Assembly (NCBI GenBank): GCA_945891505.1
Contig: CAMDDL010000005.1
Span: forward strand, 62,001-126,000
DNA length: 64,000 nucleotides
Source: Maricaulis salignorans
GTDB taxonomy: Bacteria > Pseudomonadota > Alphaproteobacteria > Caulobacterales > Aquidulcibacteraceae
Direction of reading: 5' to 3'
Part shown: positions 9,211 through 19,476 of the stretch, piece by piece
Layout: every line of letters begins with the position of its first letter
Position numbering within the stretch: position 1 is the first letter of the stretch
The notes under the pieces: generated by a model
What the model was told of the DNA's origin: nothing
The model's input: only the letters and a program-made list of their open reading frames with translations
The model's database searches: none
Position numbers and translations under genes: made by a program

Positions 9211-9240
9211 AAAAAACCCCTCCCAAGTCTGGGAGGGGTT
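9211..9240 (-). terminator. rho-independent terminator of ftsH
   Basis: On the minus strand AACCCCTCCC (9240-9231) pairs with GGGAGGGGTT (9224-9215) around a 6-base loop, followed by a run of T ending at 9211. It lies 19 bases after the ftsH stop codon. Confidence 0.9.
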
Positions 9241-9258
9241 GGTTGGGACTTGTTGAGA

Positions 9259-11178
9259 TCAAGCCGGAGAAGGTTCCGGTCCGGTGGAGGTCGTGCCCCC
9301 GCTCTTCTTGCCAATGGTTGGCAAGGCAGAGGAAGGTCCCGCCGGTGGCCGCGTTACGGCATCATCGCGCTTGATGGAGCCGCCTTCAAGCAAGGTTTTG
9401 ATTTCCTCACCCGACAGGGTTTCATATTCCAACAAGCCTTGCGCCAAGACTTCCAAATCAGCCCGACGCTCGGTCAAAATGCGGGTCGCTTCCGAATTGC
9501 CCCACTCGACGAGGCGACGAACCTCTTTGTCGATGGTTTGCGCGGTGGCTTCCGACACATTCTGAGTGCGCGAGACCGAATGGCCCAAGAACACTTCTTC
9601 TTGGTTTTCGCCGTAAGCAACGGTACCCAATTCGTCGGAAAAGCCCCAGCGGGTCACCATGGCACGGGCCAAGCGGGTTGCCTGTTCGATGTCGGACGAG
9701 GCACCAGAAGTGATGGCATCCTTCCCGAAGATCAACTCCTCTGCGACGCGACCACCCATCATAACGGCCAAGCGGCTCATCATTTGGCGATAGCTGAAGG
9801 ACAATTTGTCCCGCTCTGGCAATTGCATCACCATGCCCAAGGCGCGGCCACGTGGAATGATGGTGGCTTTGTGGACGGGGTCCGTGTGGGGAACGGTCAA
9901 AGCTACCAACGCATGGCCACCTTCATGATAGGCGGTCAGGCTCTTTTCTTCGATCGTCATCGCCATGGTCTTGCGCTCAACGCCCATCAGGATTTTGTCC
10001 TTAGCGTCTTCGAACTCTTGCATGGTGACCAAGCGGCGGCCACGACGGGCAGCCAACAGAGCCGCTTCATTGACGAGGTTCATCAAGTCAGCACCCGAGA
10101 AGCCGGGGCAGCCACGGGCGATGGTCTTTGCGTCGACGTCTGACGACAAAGGCACATTCCGCATATGAACTTTCAGGACCTTCTCGCGGCCCGAGATATC
10201 GGGCAGGCCAACAGTGACCTGACGGTCAAAACGGCCTGGACGCAGCAGGGCGGGGTCCAAAACGTCTGGACGGTTGGTCGCGGCGATGATGATGATGCCT
10301 TCATTGGCTTCAAAACCATCCATCTCGACCAAAAGCTGGTTCAAAGTCTGCTCACGCTCATCATTGCCACCACCAAGACCTGCACCACGGTGACGACCGA
10401 CGGCGTCGATTTCGTCGATAAAGATGATGCAAGGCGCATTCTTCTTGGCTTGCTCAAACATGTCGCGCACCCGGCTTGCGCCGACGCCGACGAACATTTC
10501 AACAAAGTCCGAGCCTGAAATCGTGAAGAAGGGCACATTGGCTTCGCCAGCAACTGCACGGGCGGTCAAAGTCTTACCCGTACCTGGCGGGCCGACCAAC
10601 AATGCGCCTTTGGGGATCTTACCGCCCAAGCGCTGGAACTTCGAAGGGTCCTTCAAGAAGTCGACGACTTCTTGCAATTCTTCGCGGGCTTCATCAATGC
10701 CAGCGACGTCTTCAAAGGTCACTTTGTTCTTATTCTCGGTCAGCAGTTTCGCCTTGGACTTGCCAAAACCCATCGCGCCGCCTTTACCGCCGCCGCCAGA
10801 CATCTGGCGCATCAAGAAGAACCAAAGGCCGACCATGATCAGCAAAGGCAACAGGTTCGCGATCAGCGCAGTCAAGAAATTGGCCCGCGGCACTTCTTCA
10901 ATACGAATCTCGACATTGGCTTTTTCCATGCGCGCCAAAAGGTCAGTCGCAGGCGTCGGGACCACGGCGACAAAGGATTTGTCATCTTGCAAGCGGCCAC
11001 GCGCTTGGGGCCCAACGATGGTGACTTCCTTCACGCGCCCATTGTCCACTTCGTTCAACAGGGTCGAATAAGGCATCGTTGTCATCGAGGCCGATGGGGA
11101 AGGACGGTTCATTAAGGTGAACACTGTCACCAGTGCCAAAGCCAAAAATCCCCAGATTGCAAGATCGCGCAGCTTCAT
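9259..11178 (-). CDS. ftsH: ATP-dependent zinc metalloprotease FtsH
   Basis: The 639-residue product has two N-terminal membrane segments (residues about 5-25 and 105-125) flanking a periplasmic domain. The AAA+ module has Walker A GPPGTGKT, Walker [11 protein letters not shown] and the second region of homology ([18 protein letters not shown]). The M41 protease domain has the zinc motif HEGGH, where HEAGH is more common; the HExxH ligands are intact. The Pro/Ser/Thr-rich C-terminus is disordered. FtsH degrades membrane proteins and regulators such as sigma32 and LpxC. Its modulators HflK and HflC are encoded at 59.8-61.8 kb. It is the last gene of the tol-tilS-ftsH series and has its own strong terminator. 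Confidence 0.97.
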   Translation of the reverse strand: MKLRDLAIWGFLALALVTVFTLMNRPSPSASMTTMPYSTLLNEVDNGRVKEVTIVGPQARGRLQDDKSFVAVVPTPATDLLARMEKANVEIRIEEVPRANFLTALIANLLPLLIMVGLWFFLMRQMSGGGGKGGAMGFGKSKAKLLTENKNKVTFEDVAGIDEAREELQEVVDFLKDPSKFQRLGGKIPKGALLVGPPGTGKTLTARAVAGEANVPFFTISGSDFVEMFVGVGASRVRDMFEQAKKNAPCIIFIDEIDAVGRHRGAGLGGGNDEREQTLNQLLVEMDGFEANEGIIIIAATNRPDVLDPALLRPGRFDRQVTVGLPDISGREKVLKVHMRNVPLSSDVDAKTIARGCPGFSGADLMNLVNEAALLAARRGRRLVTMQEFEDAKDKILMGVERKTMAMTIEEKSLTAYHEGGHALVALTVPHTDPVHKATIIPRGRALGMVMQLPERDKLSFSYRQMMSRLAVMMGGRVAEELIFGKDAITSGASSDIEQATRLARAMVTRWGFSDELGTVAYGENQEEVFLGHSVSRTQNVSEATAQTIDKEVRRLVEWGNSEATRILTERRADLEVLAQGLLEYETLSGEEIKTLLEGGSIKRDDAVTRPPAGPSSALPTIGKKSGGTTSTGPEPSPA

Positions 11179-11311
11179 CGTTATCTCTTTCTGAAATCAC
11201 CACCCTTTATGAGAAGTGATTATCCACCCTGCCGCATTGTTTTGAGGCGGGTTAGACTAACATAGTCGTTCAATCCAATCATGTAAGCCCATCTTCTGCT
11301 CGAATTCGATT

Positions 11312-12451
11312 TTACTGGGTTACAAATTCGTGTGGTTGACGTGAAATGCCGAAAAGTCGGGCATACTGGCTCTGGCGTGTCGGGCTTCGGACTGCAACTT
11401 GGCCACGTCGAACTGGGGCGAGCATGAATCTAAATTCGTCACCCTTTCGCGTGAAAGAGACTCCGCCAAGGGTTCTGCGCTGGGACGGATTTGCGATTAG
11501 GCCTTCAAGCAAACGGCCCAATTTCTCGGCCTCTGGCGGTCGGTCGGTCTGGGTTAGGCTATAGATCAACCAGCCCAGCGCCCGCTCCATTAGGACCGGT
11601 TCTGCTTCCCTAAACGCGGTCGCTTTTAGCTGCCAGCCGGCTTCGACCGGGGTCAATCTACAGCGCTTCAAGAGATCTAGGGTGGCTCGTTCTTGCGCCG
11701 ATCTCAGCGCATCAGTAATGGCCGCAAGACGGACAATGCGCTCAAGGTCTACCTTTTGCGCGGCCATGTCCTGCACCAGCTTACGGGTCCGAATGCGGGC
11801 GAAATCTAGATTCTGATTGCTCTCATCTTCGAGCCAATCTTGACCTTCTTGAATGAGCCATGCGCGCAAATCGGCGCGCTTTAGCCTCAAAAGGGGGCGT
11901 CCCAGCAGATTTGGGGCCTCAATCTGGGCAAATGGATTGATCGCGACTTCTGCCATGCCGGCTAAACCGTCCAAGCCCGACTGCCGCGCCAAGCGCCAGC
12001 AAACCGTCTCAACCTGATCGTCCCAAGTGTGGCCAATGAGAATCAGCTTGGCACCCAAGCGTCGGGCAACAGACGCTAAGGCCTGATAGCGCGCTTGTCG
12101 TGCCCAAGCTTGCAGCCCACCGTGCGCGGGCCGCTCATCCAGCCGAACGACCTCTCCTGAAAGGCCAAGCGCTCGTGCCCAAGCAATGGCTTTGGCGGAA
12201 TCGGCAGCCGAAGCTGGCCGCAGTCCGTGGTCAATCGAAACAGCGTGGAGCGTCGCGCCAGTAAGCTTCGCCCACTGGCTTGCCATCCGGCACAGGGCCA
12301 TACTGTCCCCGCCACCAGACAAGGCGATCAGCATGGGCGAGCCAAAATCTTTTTGCCATTGGTCGAGCTTTGCAAAAAATTGGGGCAGGGCCTGACCGAT
12401 TGGGCTGGGCGCGGGATGTTCCGCGCCATTGGCCACTAGGTGGTCGGGCAT
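11312..12451 (-). CDS. tilS: tRNA(Ile)-lysidine synthase TilS
   Basis: The product has 379 residues. The N-type ATP pyrophosphatase loop SGGGDSMAL lies near residue 45, followed by SIDHGLRPAS and a HTWDDQVET segment (family: GHxxdDqaET). The C-terminal half, with tRNA-binding domains, is weakly conserved and shorter than in E. coli (432). TilS adds lysine to C34 of the CAU-anticodon tRNA(Ile), changing it to read AUA. It overlaps the end of cpoB by 16 bases and precedes ftsH by 133 bases, the usual alphaproteobacterial order. Confidence 0.94.
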   Translation of the reverse strand: MPDHLVANGAEHPAPSPIGQALPQFFAKLDQWQKDFGSPMLIALSGGGDSMALCRMASQWAKLTGATLHAVSIDHGLRPASAADSAKAIAWARALGLSGEVVRLDERPAHGGLQAWARQARYQALASVARRLGAKLILIGHTWDDQVETVCWRLARQSGLDGLAGMAEVAINPFAQIEAPNLLGRPLLRLKRADLRAWLIQEGQDWLEDESNQNLDFARIRTRKLVQDMAAQKVDLERIVRLAAITDALRSAQERATLDLLKRCRLTPVEAGWQLKATAFREAEPVLMERALGWLIYSLTQTDRPPEAEKLGRLLEGLIANPSQRRTLGGVSFTRKGDEFRFMLAPVRRGQVAVRSPTRQSQYARLFGISRQPHEFVTQ

Positions 12452-13338
12452 GGCGACCGGGCCACTTCGGCGTCTGCCCGCGCCTTTAGCGTCGGATCCG
12501 GGTTGGGGGTGCGACGTTTAAACTCGACGAGCGCTGAGCATCGCATCTTCGCATTGCCCATCTGACCAAAGGCCCCTGCTAAGCGCACCAAGGATTCCGA
12601 TGCACGCCTTCCTTGAGGGGCTGCATCTAAATAGCTCAAATAAGCCTCAGCGGCAGGGCCCCAAGCGGATTGGACAAAGCGGGCTTCACCCAGAAGCCAG
12701 CGGCCTTCAATCCCTTCAGGCGCGGTTGGAAAATTGGCAACGAGATTGGTGAGATTGCTCTCGGCGGTTAGATAGTCGCCGCGCTGCAAGGCAAGTTGGG
12801 CAGCGGTGAATAAAGACTCCGCTCCGGCTGGCGGGGCAGTGGCGGGGGCTTCATCTCCAACTAGGGCTTGTGCGTCTTGCGGGGCGGCGGGGCTGCTTTC
12901 GACGGTCGTCATCTCGGCGGCACGCGCGCCGCTGACGATTACTGCCAGCTTGTTGGCGCGCTCTGCTTCCAGCTCTTGCACCAATCGATCTTGGTTCACT
13001 TGCTGTTTAGCCAGCAATGCTTCCAGCACTTCAATCCGCCCAGTCAGTTCAGCTGCTTGGCGCTCAACTTGTTCGAGGCGGATGATTAAACGCGCAGAGA
13101 TGGGTTCCGCTGAAATCGGGGGTACAGGAACCGGGGTTGGACCGCCCTGTTTGATCGCTGACACGGACGGATTTGCGCCGCGCGCTTGCGCCCAAGCATG
13201 TTCAGCGGTCAGTATCAAGCCGGCACCCAACGCCACAAGGCTCAATAACGCCCCAAACCGCAGGGCGCGTTGCGCCGCCCTGCTGGTGGGGGTGCCGATC
13301 TGACCTGAGATCATAGAGGCGACTTGAGGTGTAGCCAT
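12436..13338 (-). CDS. cpoB: Tol-Pal system protein CpoB (YbgF)
   Basis: The product has 300 residues. A hydrophobic segment near residues 28-50 (ALLSLVALGAGLILTAEHAWAQ) looks like a signal peptide with an unusually long N-region; an internal start is possible but none has a better ribosome site. A coiled-coil segment (about 85-135, RLIIRLEQVERQAAELTGRIEVLEALL) gives the trimerisation helix. The C-terminal TPR region (about 175-300; LFTAAQLALQRGDYLTAESNLTNLVANFP) is typical. CpoB coordinates outer-membrane constriction with septal peptidoglycan synthesis. It starts 2 bases after the pal stop and overlaps tilS. Confidence 0.92.
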   Translation of the reverse strand: MATPQVASMISGQIGTPTSRAAQRALRFGALLSLVALGAGLILTAEHAWAQARGANPSVSAIKQGGPTPVPVPPISAEPISARLIIRLEQVERQAAELTGRIEVLEALLAKQQVNQDRLVQELEAERANKLAVIVSGARAAEMTTVESSPAAPQDAQALVGDEAPATAPPAGAESLFTAAQLALQRGDYLTAESNLTNLVANFPTAPEGIEGRWLLGEARFVQSAWGPAAEAYLSYLDAAPQGRRASESLVRLAGAFGQMGNAKMRCSALVEFKRRTPNPDPTLKARADAEVARSPCPTT

Positions 13339-13340
13339 GA

Positions 13341-13982
13341 TTAATCCAGCAACATGGTTTGCGCGTTCCGGTTCACAGCCCAGCCTTCAGCACTAGGACG
13401 CTCATCGATTGGACGTTCCTTACCATAGGAGACGGTTTCGACCCGATCGGTGTCGACACCAAGTCCTGCCAGAAAGTCGCGCGCCGCGCTCGCCCGGCGT
13501 GCACCCAAGGCCAAGTTATACTCGCGTGTCCCGCGCTCATCACAATTGCCAGCGATCAAAACGCGCTTACCGGGATTGGCTTTAATCCAAGCCGCCTGAC
13601 GGGTCAGAATGGAGCGGGCTTCATCGGTCAGGTCAAACCGGTCGGTTGGGAAGAAAATACGCTCACCGGCTTCGGCCAAAGAGGCATAGGGTGAGAGGCT
13701 TTCCTGTACTCTGGCAGCCTCAGCATTGATCGTGGTGCCGCTAACAGTAACGGCTGGCAATGGCGCGGATGCCACAGGTGCGCTCGTCTTGGGAGCCTCT
13801 TGGGCAATTGTTGGCGCAGCCTCAGAATTGGCAATAGCGACTGGAGTGCTGGTCTCAGCAATCGGCGGGGTTGCCGTCTTGGTGCTTGCGCAAGCCACCA
13901 AGGCGAGGCTTGAAACCAGCATCAGGGCGAGAGAACGGACTTTCAAACCAGAGGCTGGAGTTTGGCTTTGGGTAAATGTCAT
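13341..13982 (-). CDS. pal: peptidoglycan-associated lipoprotein Pal
   Basis: The start at 13982 is fixed by GAGGAG seven bases upstream. A longer in-frame reading frame overlaps tolB and is rejected. The 213-residue product has a lipoprotein signal with lipobox LVAC (mature N-terminus Cys at about residue 31), an Ala/Pro/Thr-rich linker, and an OmpA-C domain (about 105-213). That domain contains FPTDRFDLTDEA and NCDERGTREYNLALGARRA, the peptidoglycan (diaminopimelate)-binding loop. Pal tethers the outer membrane to the cell wall and binds TolB. Confidence 0.96.
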   Translation of the reverse strand: MTFTQSQTPASGLKVRSLALMLVSSLALVACASTKTATPPIAETSTPVAIANSEAAPTIAQEAPKTSAPVASAPLPAVTVSGTTINAEAARVQESLSPYASLAEAGERIFFPTDRFDLTDEARSILTRQAAWIKANPGKRVLIAGNCDERGTREYNLALGARRASAARDFLAGLGVDTDRVETVSYGKERPIDERPSAEGWAVNRNAQTMLLD

Positions 13983-14046
13983 GGCAGGCTCCTCAATGAA
14001 AGGGGTGTTTCTAAGGGTGGAGTTTAAAGCGACAAGGTTGGAACGT

Positions 14047-15369
14047 TTAAGGCAGGGTTGCGGACCAACCAGGGTCTGAACCCGGGCCGGACCAAGGGGA
14101 CTTGCGGAGATTGGTGCCAGAGACATCGACTGTCCACAAGCTGGGCGATTGCCCGGGACCGCCTTCACGCTGAAACATAATAACGCGGCCATTAGGTGAC
14201 CAAGTTGGGCCTTCAACCAGATAGGCCTCTGCTAGAATTTTCAAGTTTGATCCATCCGCCGCCATAACGCCGATCTGAAATTGCCCACCCAATTGGCGTG
14301 TGAAGGCAATCAAGTCGCCCTTGGGTGACCAAACAGCGGTAGAATAACGGCCTTCCCCAAATGTTAGGCGACGCAAGCCCGATCCATCGGCATTCATGCC
14401 ATAGATTTGCGTGCTGCCGCCTCTGTCAGAGGTGAAAACAATCTGGCTACCGTCTGGCGACATATCCGGTGAGGTGTCGATAGCTGGATTGCGGGTTAGC
14501 TGGCTCAACTTGCCCGTCCGCAAGCTCTTGATGAACACATCCACATCGCCGTCGCGGTCCGCACTGAAAATGATCGATTGACCGTCCGGAGTAAAGCGTG
14601 GGGCAAACGCCATATTGCCCGGAATAGCCACGGCTTCTTTCCGGCCGCTCTCAATATCAACAACCCAAATTTTGATACCCCGGTCTGACAAAGCCGAGTA
14701 GACGATTTGCTGGCCCTGCGCATTAAAGCGCGGGTTGAGAACTTGTTCAGTACCATCGGTGAGATAGCTGGGATTGGCCCCATCCTGATCCATCACGGCA
14801 AGCCGCTTGACCCGATTGGTCCGGCCGCCACTTTCAGCGACAAATACAACCCGACTGTCGAAATAGCCGACTTCACCTGTCAAACGTCGGTAGATGGCAT
14901 CGGAAACCTTGTGTGCAATCCGGCGCCAATTCTCGTCTGTCGTAGCGAACTCTAGGCCTAGCATTTGGCTTTCGCCATAGACGTCCCACAAGCGAAACTC
15001 GACCCGCAATCGCCCGGAAACCACCCCACCTCGCCCAACAACCAAGGCTTCGGTTTTCGTGATGCGCCAGTCGGCAAAGCGGGGCGCGACGTTCACATCC
15101 ACATCGCGTTGCAAGAAAGAGTCTGGGTTTTGAACTTGAAACAGACCAGAGCGGGAGAGATTATCGCGCACGGCACCAGCAATAGAGCTCCCATGCGGGC
15201 CTGAGAAATCCGCAATCGCAATCGGCATCGGCCGCCGATGCCCTTCCGTTACACTCACATTCAATTGCGCCAGCGCTGGCGTCAGCCAAGCAAAAGCCAT
15301 CAAGAGCGCGAGCAGCGTGGGACGAAGCGCGCGGGAGAGAGCCGGAAACAGGAGGCTGAGTGCTGTCAT
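14047..15369 (-). CDS. tolB: Tol-Pal system beta propeller protein TolB
   Basis: ATG at 15369 (440 residues) is preferred. An in-frame TTG at 15420 would add 17 residues of non-signal sequence. The signal peptide runs to about residue 35 ([17 protein letters not shown]). An N-terminal alpha/beta domain is followed by WD40-like PD40 repeats from about 200 on: [71 protein letters not shown] and [13 protein letters not shown]. TolB is periplasmic and links Pal with TolA. It ends 64 bases before pal; pal has its own good ribosome site. Confidence 0.96.
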   Translation of the reverse strand: MTALSLLFPALSRALRPTLLALLMAFAWLTPALAQLNVSVTEGHRRPMPIAIADFSGPHGSSIAGAVRDNLSRSGLFQVQNPDSFLQRDVDVNVAPRFADWRITKTEALVVGRGGVVSGRLRVEFRLWDVYGESQMLGLEFATTDENWRRIAHKVSDAIYRRLTGEVGYFDSRVVFVAESGGRTNRVKRLAVMDQDGANPSYLTDGTEQVLNPRFNAQGQQIVYSALSDRGIKIWVVDIESGRKEAVAIPGNMAFAPRFTPDGQSIIFSADRDGDVDVFIKSLRTGKLSQLTRNPAIDTSPDMSPDGSQIVFTSDRGGSTQIYGMNADGSGLRRLTFGEGRYSTAVWSPKGDLIAFTRQLGGQFQIGVMAADGSNLKILAEAYLVEGPTWSPNGRVIMFQREGGPGQSPSLWTVDVSGTNLRKSPWSGPGSDPGWSATLP

Positions 15370-15444
15370 TGTTGGTTTCTTGACCCTAGAAGATGAATTT
15401 TTTGCGGCAAGGTTAGACAATTTTTTGTTACAGGCAGCTTTGCA

Positions 15445-16395
15445 TTAAGGCCGATCAGCCTTTCGCGCGTCAAAGTCAAAATTCACCAAGCGCCATTGCG
15501 TATGGCGATCGGCAGGCAAGGAAAATGGTGCGCATTGCTGAACGGCGCGCATCGCAGCATCAATCGCTACCAAAAGCTTGCCGTCTGCACCAGCGCGTGA
15601 CGTGGGACGGAGCAGCTTCGGATCACTGACTAAATTTCCGTCCGGTCCCAATTCGATTTGTAGGCTTACGATCAAGCGAGCCGATGTGTCGGCCGGCCGC
15701 CGCCAACATTGGTAAATCTGTGCCCGAAGAGCCGATTCCAGATCGCCAGCGAGCAGGGTACCGCCACCTGCACGGCCTTGCTTGGCGGACTGACCGGCTG
15801 CAGCCAGTTTGGGTGCTGTTCGTCCCCCTGAATTTGCGCCGCTTGCCGCAGCACTGGCGGCCGCAAAATCGAACGCCGGTTCAGGCTTGGCTTGCACTTT
15901 TGATTTCGTGTTGGCCTTAGATGGAAGGCTTGGCGCAACTTTAGTCGGCAAAGCGGCCTTCTGCGGGCTTGCTTTTGCAGGCGCAGCGGGCGTTGTCGCA
16001 GCCTTCTGTACGCTCGCTGGGGCAGGCTTTGGCGGCGGGGCCTTTTGGACCGGCTGCGGGGTCGGTGCAGCCGGAGGAGAAGGACTAACTTCTGACTTTG
16101 GCTCTGGGGCGGGTGCTGCATCCGCCACTGCGGAGTCTGCAATTGTGAGCTCGCTTGTCTCTTCGCCCGTCCGCACCGTCTCGGCTTCGGTCTCCGGCCC
16201 AACCACGCTCGGTGTATCGGCGACAAGCGCGACAGGGATCACGTCTTCTGGTGTAAACGCCGGTGGGTTCTGCCACAGGACAAGGCCGAGCGCGATAATC
16301 CCTGCATGCACAAGGGCCGAAACAGCCACGCCCGGCCCGAATGGGCTGGGGTCCTGCCACTTCAGACTGGCGATGTGGGGGTCACTGGCGCGCAT
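15445..16395 (-). CDS. tolA: TolA, energy-transducing protein of the Tol-Pal system
   Basis: The product has 316 residues with the expected three-part plan. An N-terminal membrane anchor (about 25-42, VAVSALVHAGIIALGLVLW) retains the Ser-His pair of TolA/TonB helices. A long Pro/Ala/Lys-rich spacer covers about 70-205. The globular C-terminal domain (about 220-316; LRAQIYQCWRRPADTSARLIVSLQIELGPDGNL) resembles TonB/TolA C-domains. It couples the proton gradient sensed by TolQR to Pal/TolB across the periplasm. It starts 16 bases after tolR. Confidence 0.93.
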   Translation of the reverse strand: MRASDPHIASLKWQDPSPFGPGVAVSALVHAGIIALGLVLWQNPPAFTPEDVIPVALVADTPSVVGPETEAETVRTGEETSELTIADSAVADAAPAPEPKSEVSPSPPAAPTPQPVQKAPPPKPAPASVQKAATTPAAPAKASPQKAALPTKVAPSLPSKANTKSKVQAKPEPAFDFAAASAAASGANSGGRTAPKLAAAGQSAKQGRAGGGTLLAGDLESALRAQIYQCWRRPADTSARLIVSLQIELGPDGNLVSDPKLLRPTSRAGADGKLLVAIDAAMRAVQQCAPFSLPADRHTQWRLVNFDFDARKADRP

Positions 16396-16411
16396 GCGCT
16401 CGGGGCCTATC

Positions 16412-16852
16412 CTATTGCTCGACCGTATCGGTCACCAATCCCAGATTGCGATAGCCAGCAGAATTCACCCGCGCCATGACTTGCATCACAATCCCATAAG
16501 GGGCTTTTTCTGCGGCGCGAATAAAGATTCTGCGATCATAGCCTTCGCCAGCCAAAGCCGTCAGACGCGGTAGCAATTGATCATAGGCCACGACTTCATT
16601 TTGCAAATAAACTTGGCCATTGGCGAGGATTGTCACCGTCAGCGGTTCCTGCTCGCTGGGTAAGCTCTTGGCTTCCGTTTTTGGCAGATCCACCGGCACA
16701 CCCACTGTTAACAGGGGGGCAGCCACCATGAAGATGATCAACAGCACCAACATCACGTCGACAAAGGGTGTGACGTTGATCTCGCCCATCAGGCGGCGGC
16801 TGCGACGGCCACGCTTGCCGCCTCCGCGTCGAACTCCAATTCCGGTCGCCAT
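16412..16852 (-). CDS. tolR: TolR, ExbD/TolR family stator protein
   Basis: ATG at 16852 follows the tolQ stop by one base; an upstream in-frame start would overlap tolQ by 38 bases. The 146-residue product has a basic N-terminus (GKRGRRSRRLMGEINVTPFVDVMLVLLIIFMV) in which the Asp of FVDVMLVLLIIFM is the proton-conducting residue. One membrane span and a periplasmic domain (about 60-146) follow. With TolQ it forms the proton-driven motor that energises TolA. Confidence 0.96.
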   Translation of the reverse strand: MATGIGVRRGGGKRGRRSRRLMGEINVTPFVDVMLVLLIIFMVAAPLLTVGVPVDLPKTEAKSLPSEQEPLTVTILANGQVYLQNEVVAYDQLLPRLTALAGEGYDRRIFIRAAEKAPYGIVMQVMARVNSAGYRNLGLVTDTVEQ

Positions 16853-16853
16853 A

Positions 16854-17546
16854 TTAGGTCGGGTCCTGGAAGCGACGGGAAACGCGAGCAATCACATCAT
16901 CGCTCAAAGCATCTAAGCGGGTGGCAAAGCGGTCTAGACTGCCAGCGAGCCAATTGTAGAAAATAACAGCGGGGATAGCAGCTAACAGGCCCAAGGCAGT
17001 TGCAAACAAGGCCTCAGCAATACCAGGCGCAACGACAGCTAAATTGGTGTCCCGCGATTCAGCAATGCCGCGAAAGGCATTCATAATGCCCCAAACTGTC
17101 CCAAACAGGCCAACGAAAGGGGCAGACGAGCCAATGGTAGCCAGCACGGCAAGGCCACGCTCTGCGCGGGCCATTTCCCGAGCCGTTGCGGCCTGCATTA
17201 CGCGCTCCATCCGTTCAATCGCCCGGCCAAGACCGGCCTCGGTTTGATTGGGAATGCGACGGGCGAGGCGGGCCTCTGCCATCCCTATGGCCACAACCCG
17301 CGCCATGGCGTCACCTGGCTTCGCGCTCTCTTCGATCGCATCCACGCCGCGCCCTTCAGCCAAAGCGGCTTCAATAATGCGTGCGCCGTCTTCCAGCTTG
17401 CGGATTTGCAGCCATTTGTCGATGGCAACAGCCCAAGACCAGACCGAGGCCAAGGCCAACCCAATCATCACCGCCTTGACGATCCAATCGGCTTTGAGGA
17501 ACAAATCGAGGAAGGAAAAGCTTGTTACTGTTGCTACCGCGTCCAT
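16854..17546 (-). CDS. tolQ: TolQ, MotA/TolQ/ExbB proton channel protein
   Basis: The product has 230 residues with three membrane helices: about 10-40 (FLKADWIVKAVMIGLALASVWSWAVAIDKW), about 135-155 (LAVLATIGSSAPFVGLFGTVWGIMNAF) and about 170-195 (GIAEALFATALGLLAAIPAVIFYNWL). The second and third contain the classic family motifs SAPFVGLFGTVWGI and ALFATALGLLAAIPA. It is the first gene of tolQ-R-A-B-pal-cpoB-tilS-ftsH. The thioesterase gene ybgC, often found just upstream, is absent; rpmB diverges instead. Confidence 0.97.
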   Translation of the reverse strand: MDAVATVTSFSFLDLFLKADWIVKAVMIGLALASVWSWAVAIDKWLQIRKLEDGARIIEAALAEGRGVDAIEESAKPGDAMARVVAIGMAEARLARRIPNQTEAGLGRAIERMERVMQAATAREMARAERGLAVLATIGSSAPFVGLFGTVWGIMNAFRGIAESRDTNLAVVAPGIAEALFATALGLLAAIPAVIFYNWLAGSLDRFATRLDALSDDVIARVSRRFQDPT

Positions 17547-17931
17547 GCACGCCTCACTAATGGGTTCAATGGTCAGCTCTGTTCGCGCGAACAGAAATTA
17601 GGAACGAAACTGTTAGAATCGACACCTAGTAAAGGAATACGGCCTCAGTGCGGCGATAAAGTTAATATCTGATGAGAAAGCCGCAAAAAGCGGTCCACTG
17701 GCACCTGTGGGCACCGCGGACACGTTCAACACCGGTTTGGCAGTTTGAAACCGCCCTTTGTCTTGACTTTATCTTCGCAAACCCGTATCCGCGCCCCTCT
17801 TCTGGCTGGTCCAATCCTGTCCCGGCCCACGATGGTGTGGGCAGTGGGTTCTGGACGAGGCAGAATTCACGAATTCGCCGATGAACACTCTTATTTGAGG
17901 GTGACAAGGCTTTAGCAAGAGAGAAATCGCC
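17547..17931. other. 385-base divergent promoter region, tolQ / rpmB
   Basis: No convincing gene is present; short reading frames here lack ribosome sites and protein-like composition. It should hold the promoters of the tol cluster (leftward) and of rpmB (rightward). A rightward sigma70-type promoter is visible at 17763-17791. I could not pick a clear leftward promoter. Confidence 0.6.
17763..17791 (+). promoter_or_regulatory. sigma70-like promoter upstream of rpmB
   Basis: TTGACT (17763-17768), a 17-base spacer and TATCCG (17786-17791) read toward rpmB. The predicted 5' leader is about 130 bases. Confidence 0.45.
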
Positions 17932-18228
17932 ATGTCGCGCCGTTGCGAATTGACTGGAACTGGACCAATGGTTGGCAACATCGTCAGCCACTCCAACATT
18001 AAGACCAAGCGTCGCTATTTGCCAAACCTGCAAGACGTCACCTTGGCGTCTGACGCTTTGGGCCGCGCCTTCAAGTTGCGCATCACCATGGCAGCCTTGC
18101 GCTCTGTCGATCACAACGGGGGCCTCGATGGCTTCATTGTGAAGATTGACGAGACTAAGATGTCGGATCGTGCGCGCAAGATCCGCCGCGACATCAAAGC
18201 AAAGCTGGCTGAAACCGCAGCTGCCTAA
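17932..18228 (+). CDS. rpmB: 50S ribosomal protein L28
   Basis: The product has 98 residues. [34 protein letters not shown] is the L28 signature, with a basic C-terminal tail ([14 protein letters not shown]). The alphaproteobacterial form is longer than the 78-residue E. coli form, as here. GAGAG lies upstream of the start. The gene is alone, followed by a strong terminator. Confidence 0.97.
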   Translation: MSRRCELTGTGPMVGNIVSHSNIKTKRRYLPNLQDVTLASDALGRAFKLRITMAALRSVDHNGGLDGFIVKIDETKMSDRARKIRRDIKAKLAETAAA

Positions 18229-18280
18229 ATTTGTGCACTGGGCAGTGGTTGACCCACGGCCCAAGCCTCACTGGCTCAAA

Positions 18281-18309
18281 AGCGCGACCTTTCGGGGTCG
18301 CGTTTTTTG
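18281..18309 (+). terminator. rho-independent terminator of rpmB
   Basis: GCGCGACC (about 18282-18289) pairs with GGGTCGCG (about 18295-18302) around a short TTTC loop, then six T (18303-18308). It lies just before the prfA leader, so prfA must have its own promoter. Confidence 0.9.
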
Positions 18310-18402
18310 TTTGCGCCAAACGGACCCTATCTAGCTTCTTGCCCCGCTTGTGCGTCCATCCCTCGACCGATAGTCCCATGTCATGCTAACCGCCGCGGTC
18401 TC

Positions 18403-19476
18403 ATGCGCCTGACCCAAGATCGCCTTTTCCGTGTTCTCGATCGCTTCGACGAGATTGATGCCCGTTTGTCTGTTTGCAGCGATGGCGGCGAAATCATGCG
18501 GCTGTCGAAAGAGCGGTCCAGCCTAGCCCCGGTTGCCGATGCAATCCGCGCCTTGGAAAAAGCGCGCGCGGAACGCGGTGAGCTGGAGCAAATGATCCTC
18601 GATCTGCCCAATAGCGACGAAATGGCGCAAATGGCGCAAGCTGAGCTTGAGGTCCTGCGGGAATCTATTCCGACAATGGAACAAGATCTGCAAATCCTGC
18701 TTTTGCCCAAGGATGCCGACGACGAAGCCGATGTGATTTTGGAAGTCCGCGCCGGAACCGGCGGGGATGAAGCAGCCCTCTTTGCTGGCGATCTTTTCCG
18801 CATGTATCAGCGCTATGCGGCGACGCGCGGTTGGCGGGTTGAAGTTGAAAGCATCTCTGACGGCGAAATGGGCGGCTATAAGGAAATCATCGCCTCGGTT
18901 TCTGGCGAAGGGGCCTTTGGTCGAATGAAGTTTGAAAGCGGCGTGCACCGTGTGCAGCGCGTCCCCGCGACCGAAGCGGGCGGACGCATTCATACCTCCG
19001 CTGCCACGGTTGCTGTGCTGCCCGCGCGCGAGGATGTTGAAATTGAAGTCCATGAGAAGGACATCCGGATCGACACCTATCGCTCGTCCGGGGCAGGTGG
19101 TCAGCACGTCAACAAAACCGATTCTGCCGTCCGTTTGACCCACATCCCCAGCGGCATCGTTGTGACCTCGTCGGAAAAGTCACAACACCAAAACCGTGCT
19201 ATCGCGATGCGGACGCTTAAAGCCCGTCTTTATGAGCAGCAGCGTTCCGCGCTAGCCGCTGAACGTTCGGCCAGCCGCCAGTCCCAAGTAGGCTCAGGCG
19301 ATCGGTCAGAGCGCATCCGTACCTACAACTTCCCGCAAGGCCGCGTTACCGATCACCGGATCAACCTGACGCTTTACAAGCTGGATACCCTGCTTGAAGG
19401 CAGTGGCTTGGATGAAATGATCCAAGCCTTGATCGCCGATGACACCGCCCGTCGCTTGGCCGAAGCCGAGGACTAA
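18403..19476 (+). CDS. prfA: peptide chain release factor 1
   Basis: ATG at 18403 gives [22 protein letters not shown] and 357 residues, the usual RF1 length; the upstream in-frame extension runs into the rpmB terminator. The codon-recognition tripeptide PAT (in [10 protein letters not shown]) marks RF1 rather than RF2. The GGQ loop ([20 protein letters not shown]) is the peptidyl-tRNA hydrolysis site. RF1 terminates at UAA and UAG. The methyltransferase gene prmC, which commonly follows prfA, is not here: the next gene lies on the other strand and overlaps the prfA end by 4 bases. Confidence 0.97.
   Translation: MRLTQDRLFRVLDRFDEIDARLSVCSDGGEIMRLSKERSSLAPVADAIRALEKARAERGELEQMILDLPNSDEMAQMAQAELEVLRESIPTMEQDLQILLLPKDADDEADVILEVRAGTGGDEAALFAGDLFRMYQRYAATRGWRVEVESISDGEMGGYKEIIASVSGEGAFGRMKFESGVHRVQRVPATEAGGRIHTSAATVAVLPAREDVEIEVHEKDIRIDTYRSSGAGGQHVNKTDSAVRLTHIPSGIVVTSSEKSQHQNRAIAMRTLKARLYEQQRSALAAERSASRQSQVGSGDRSERIRTYNFPQGRVTDHRINLTLYKLDTLLEGSGLDEMIQALIADDTARRLAEAED

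Noticed and set aside
9064-10143. A 359-codon plus-strand frame opposite ftsH
   Set aside because: Shadow of ftsH; no conserved domain.
13983-14216. An N-terminal extension of Pal
   Set aside because: It overlaps tolB and would bury the lipoprotein signal; the ATG at 13982 has GAGGAG.
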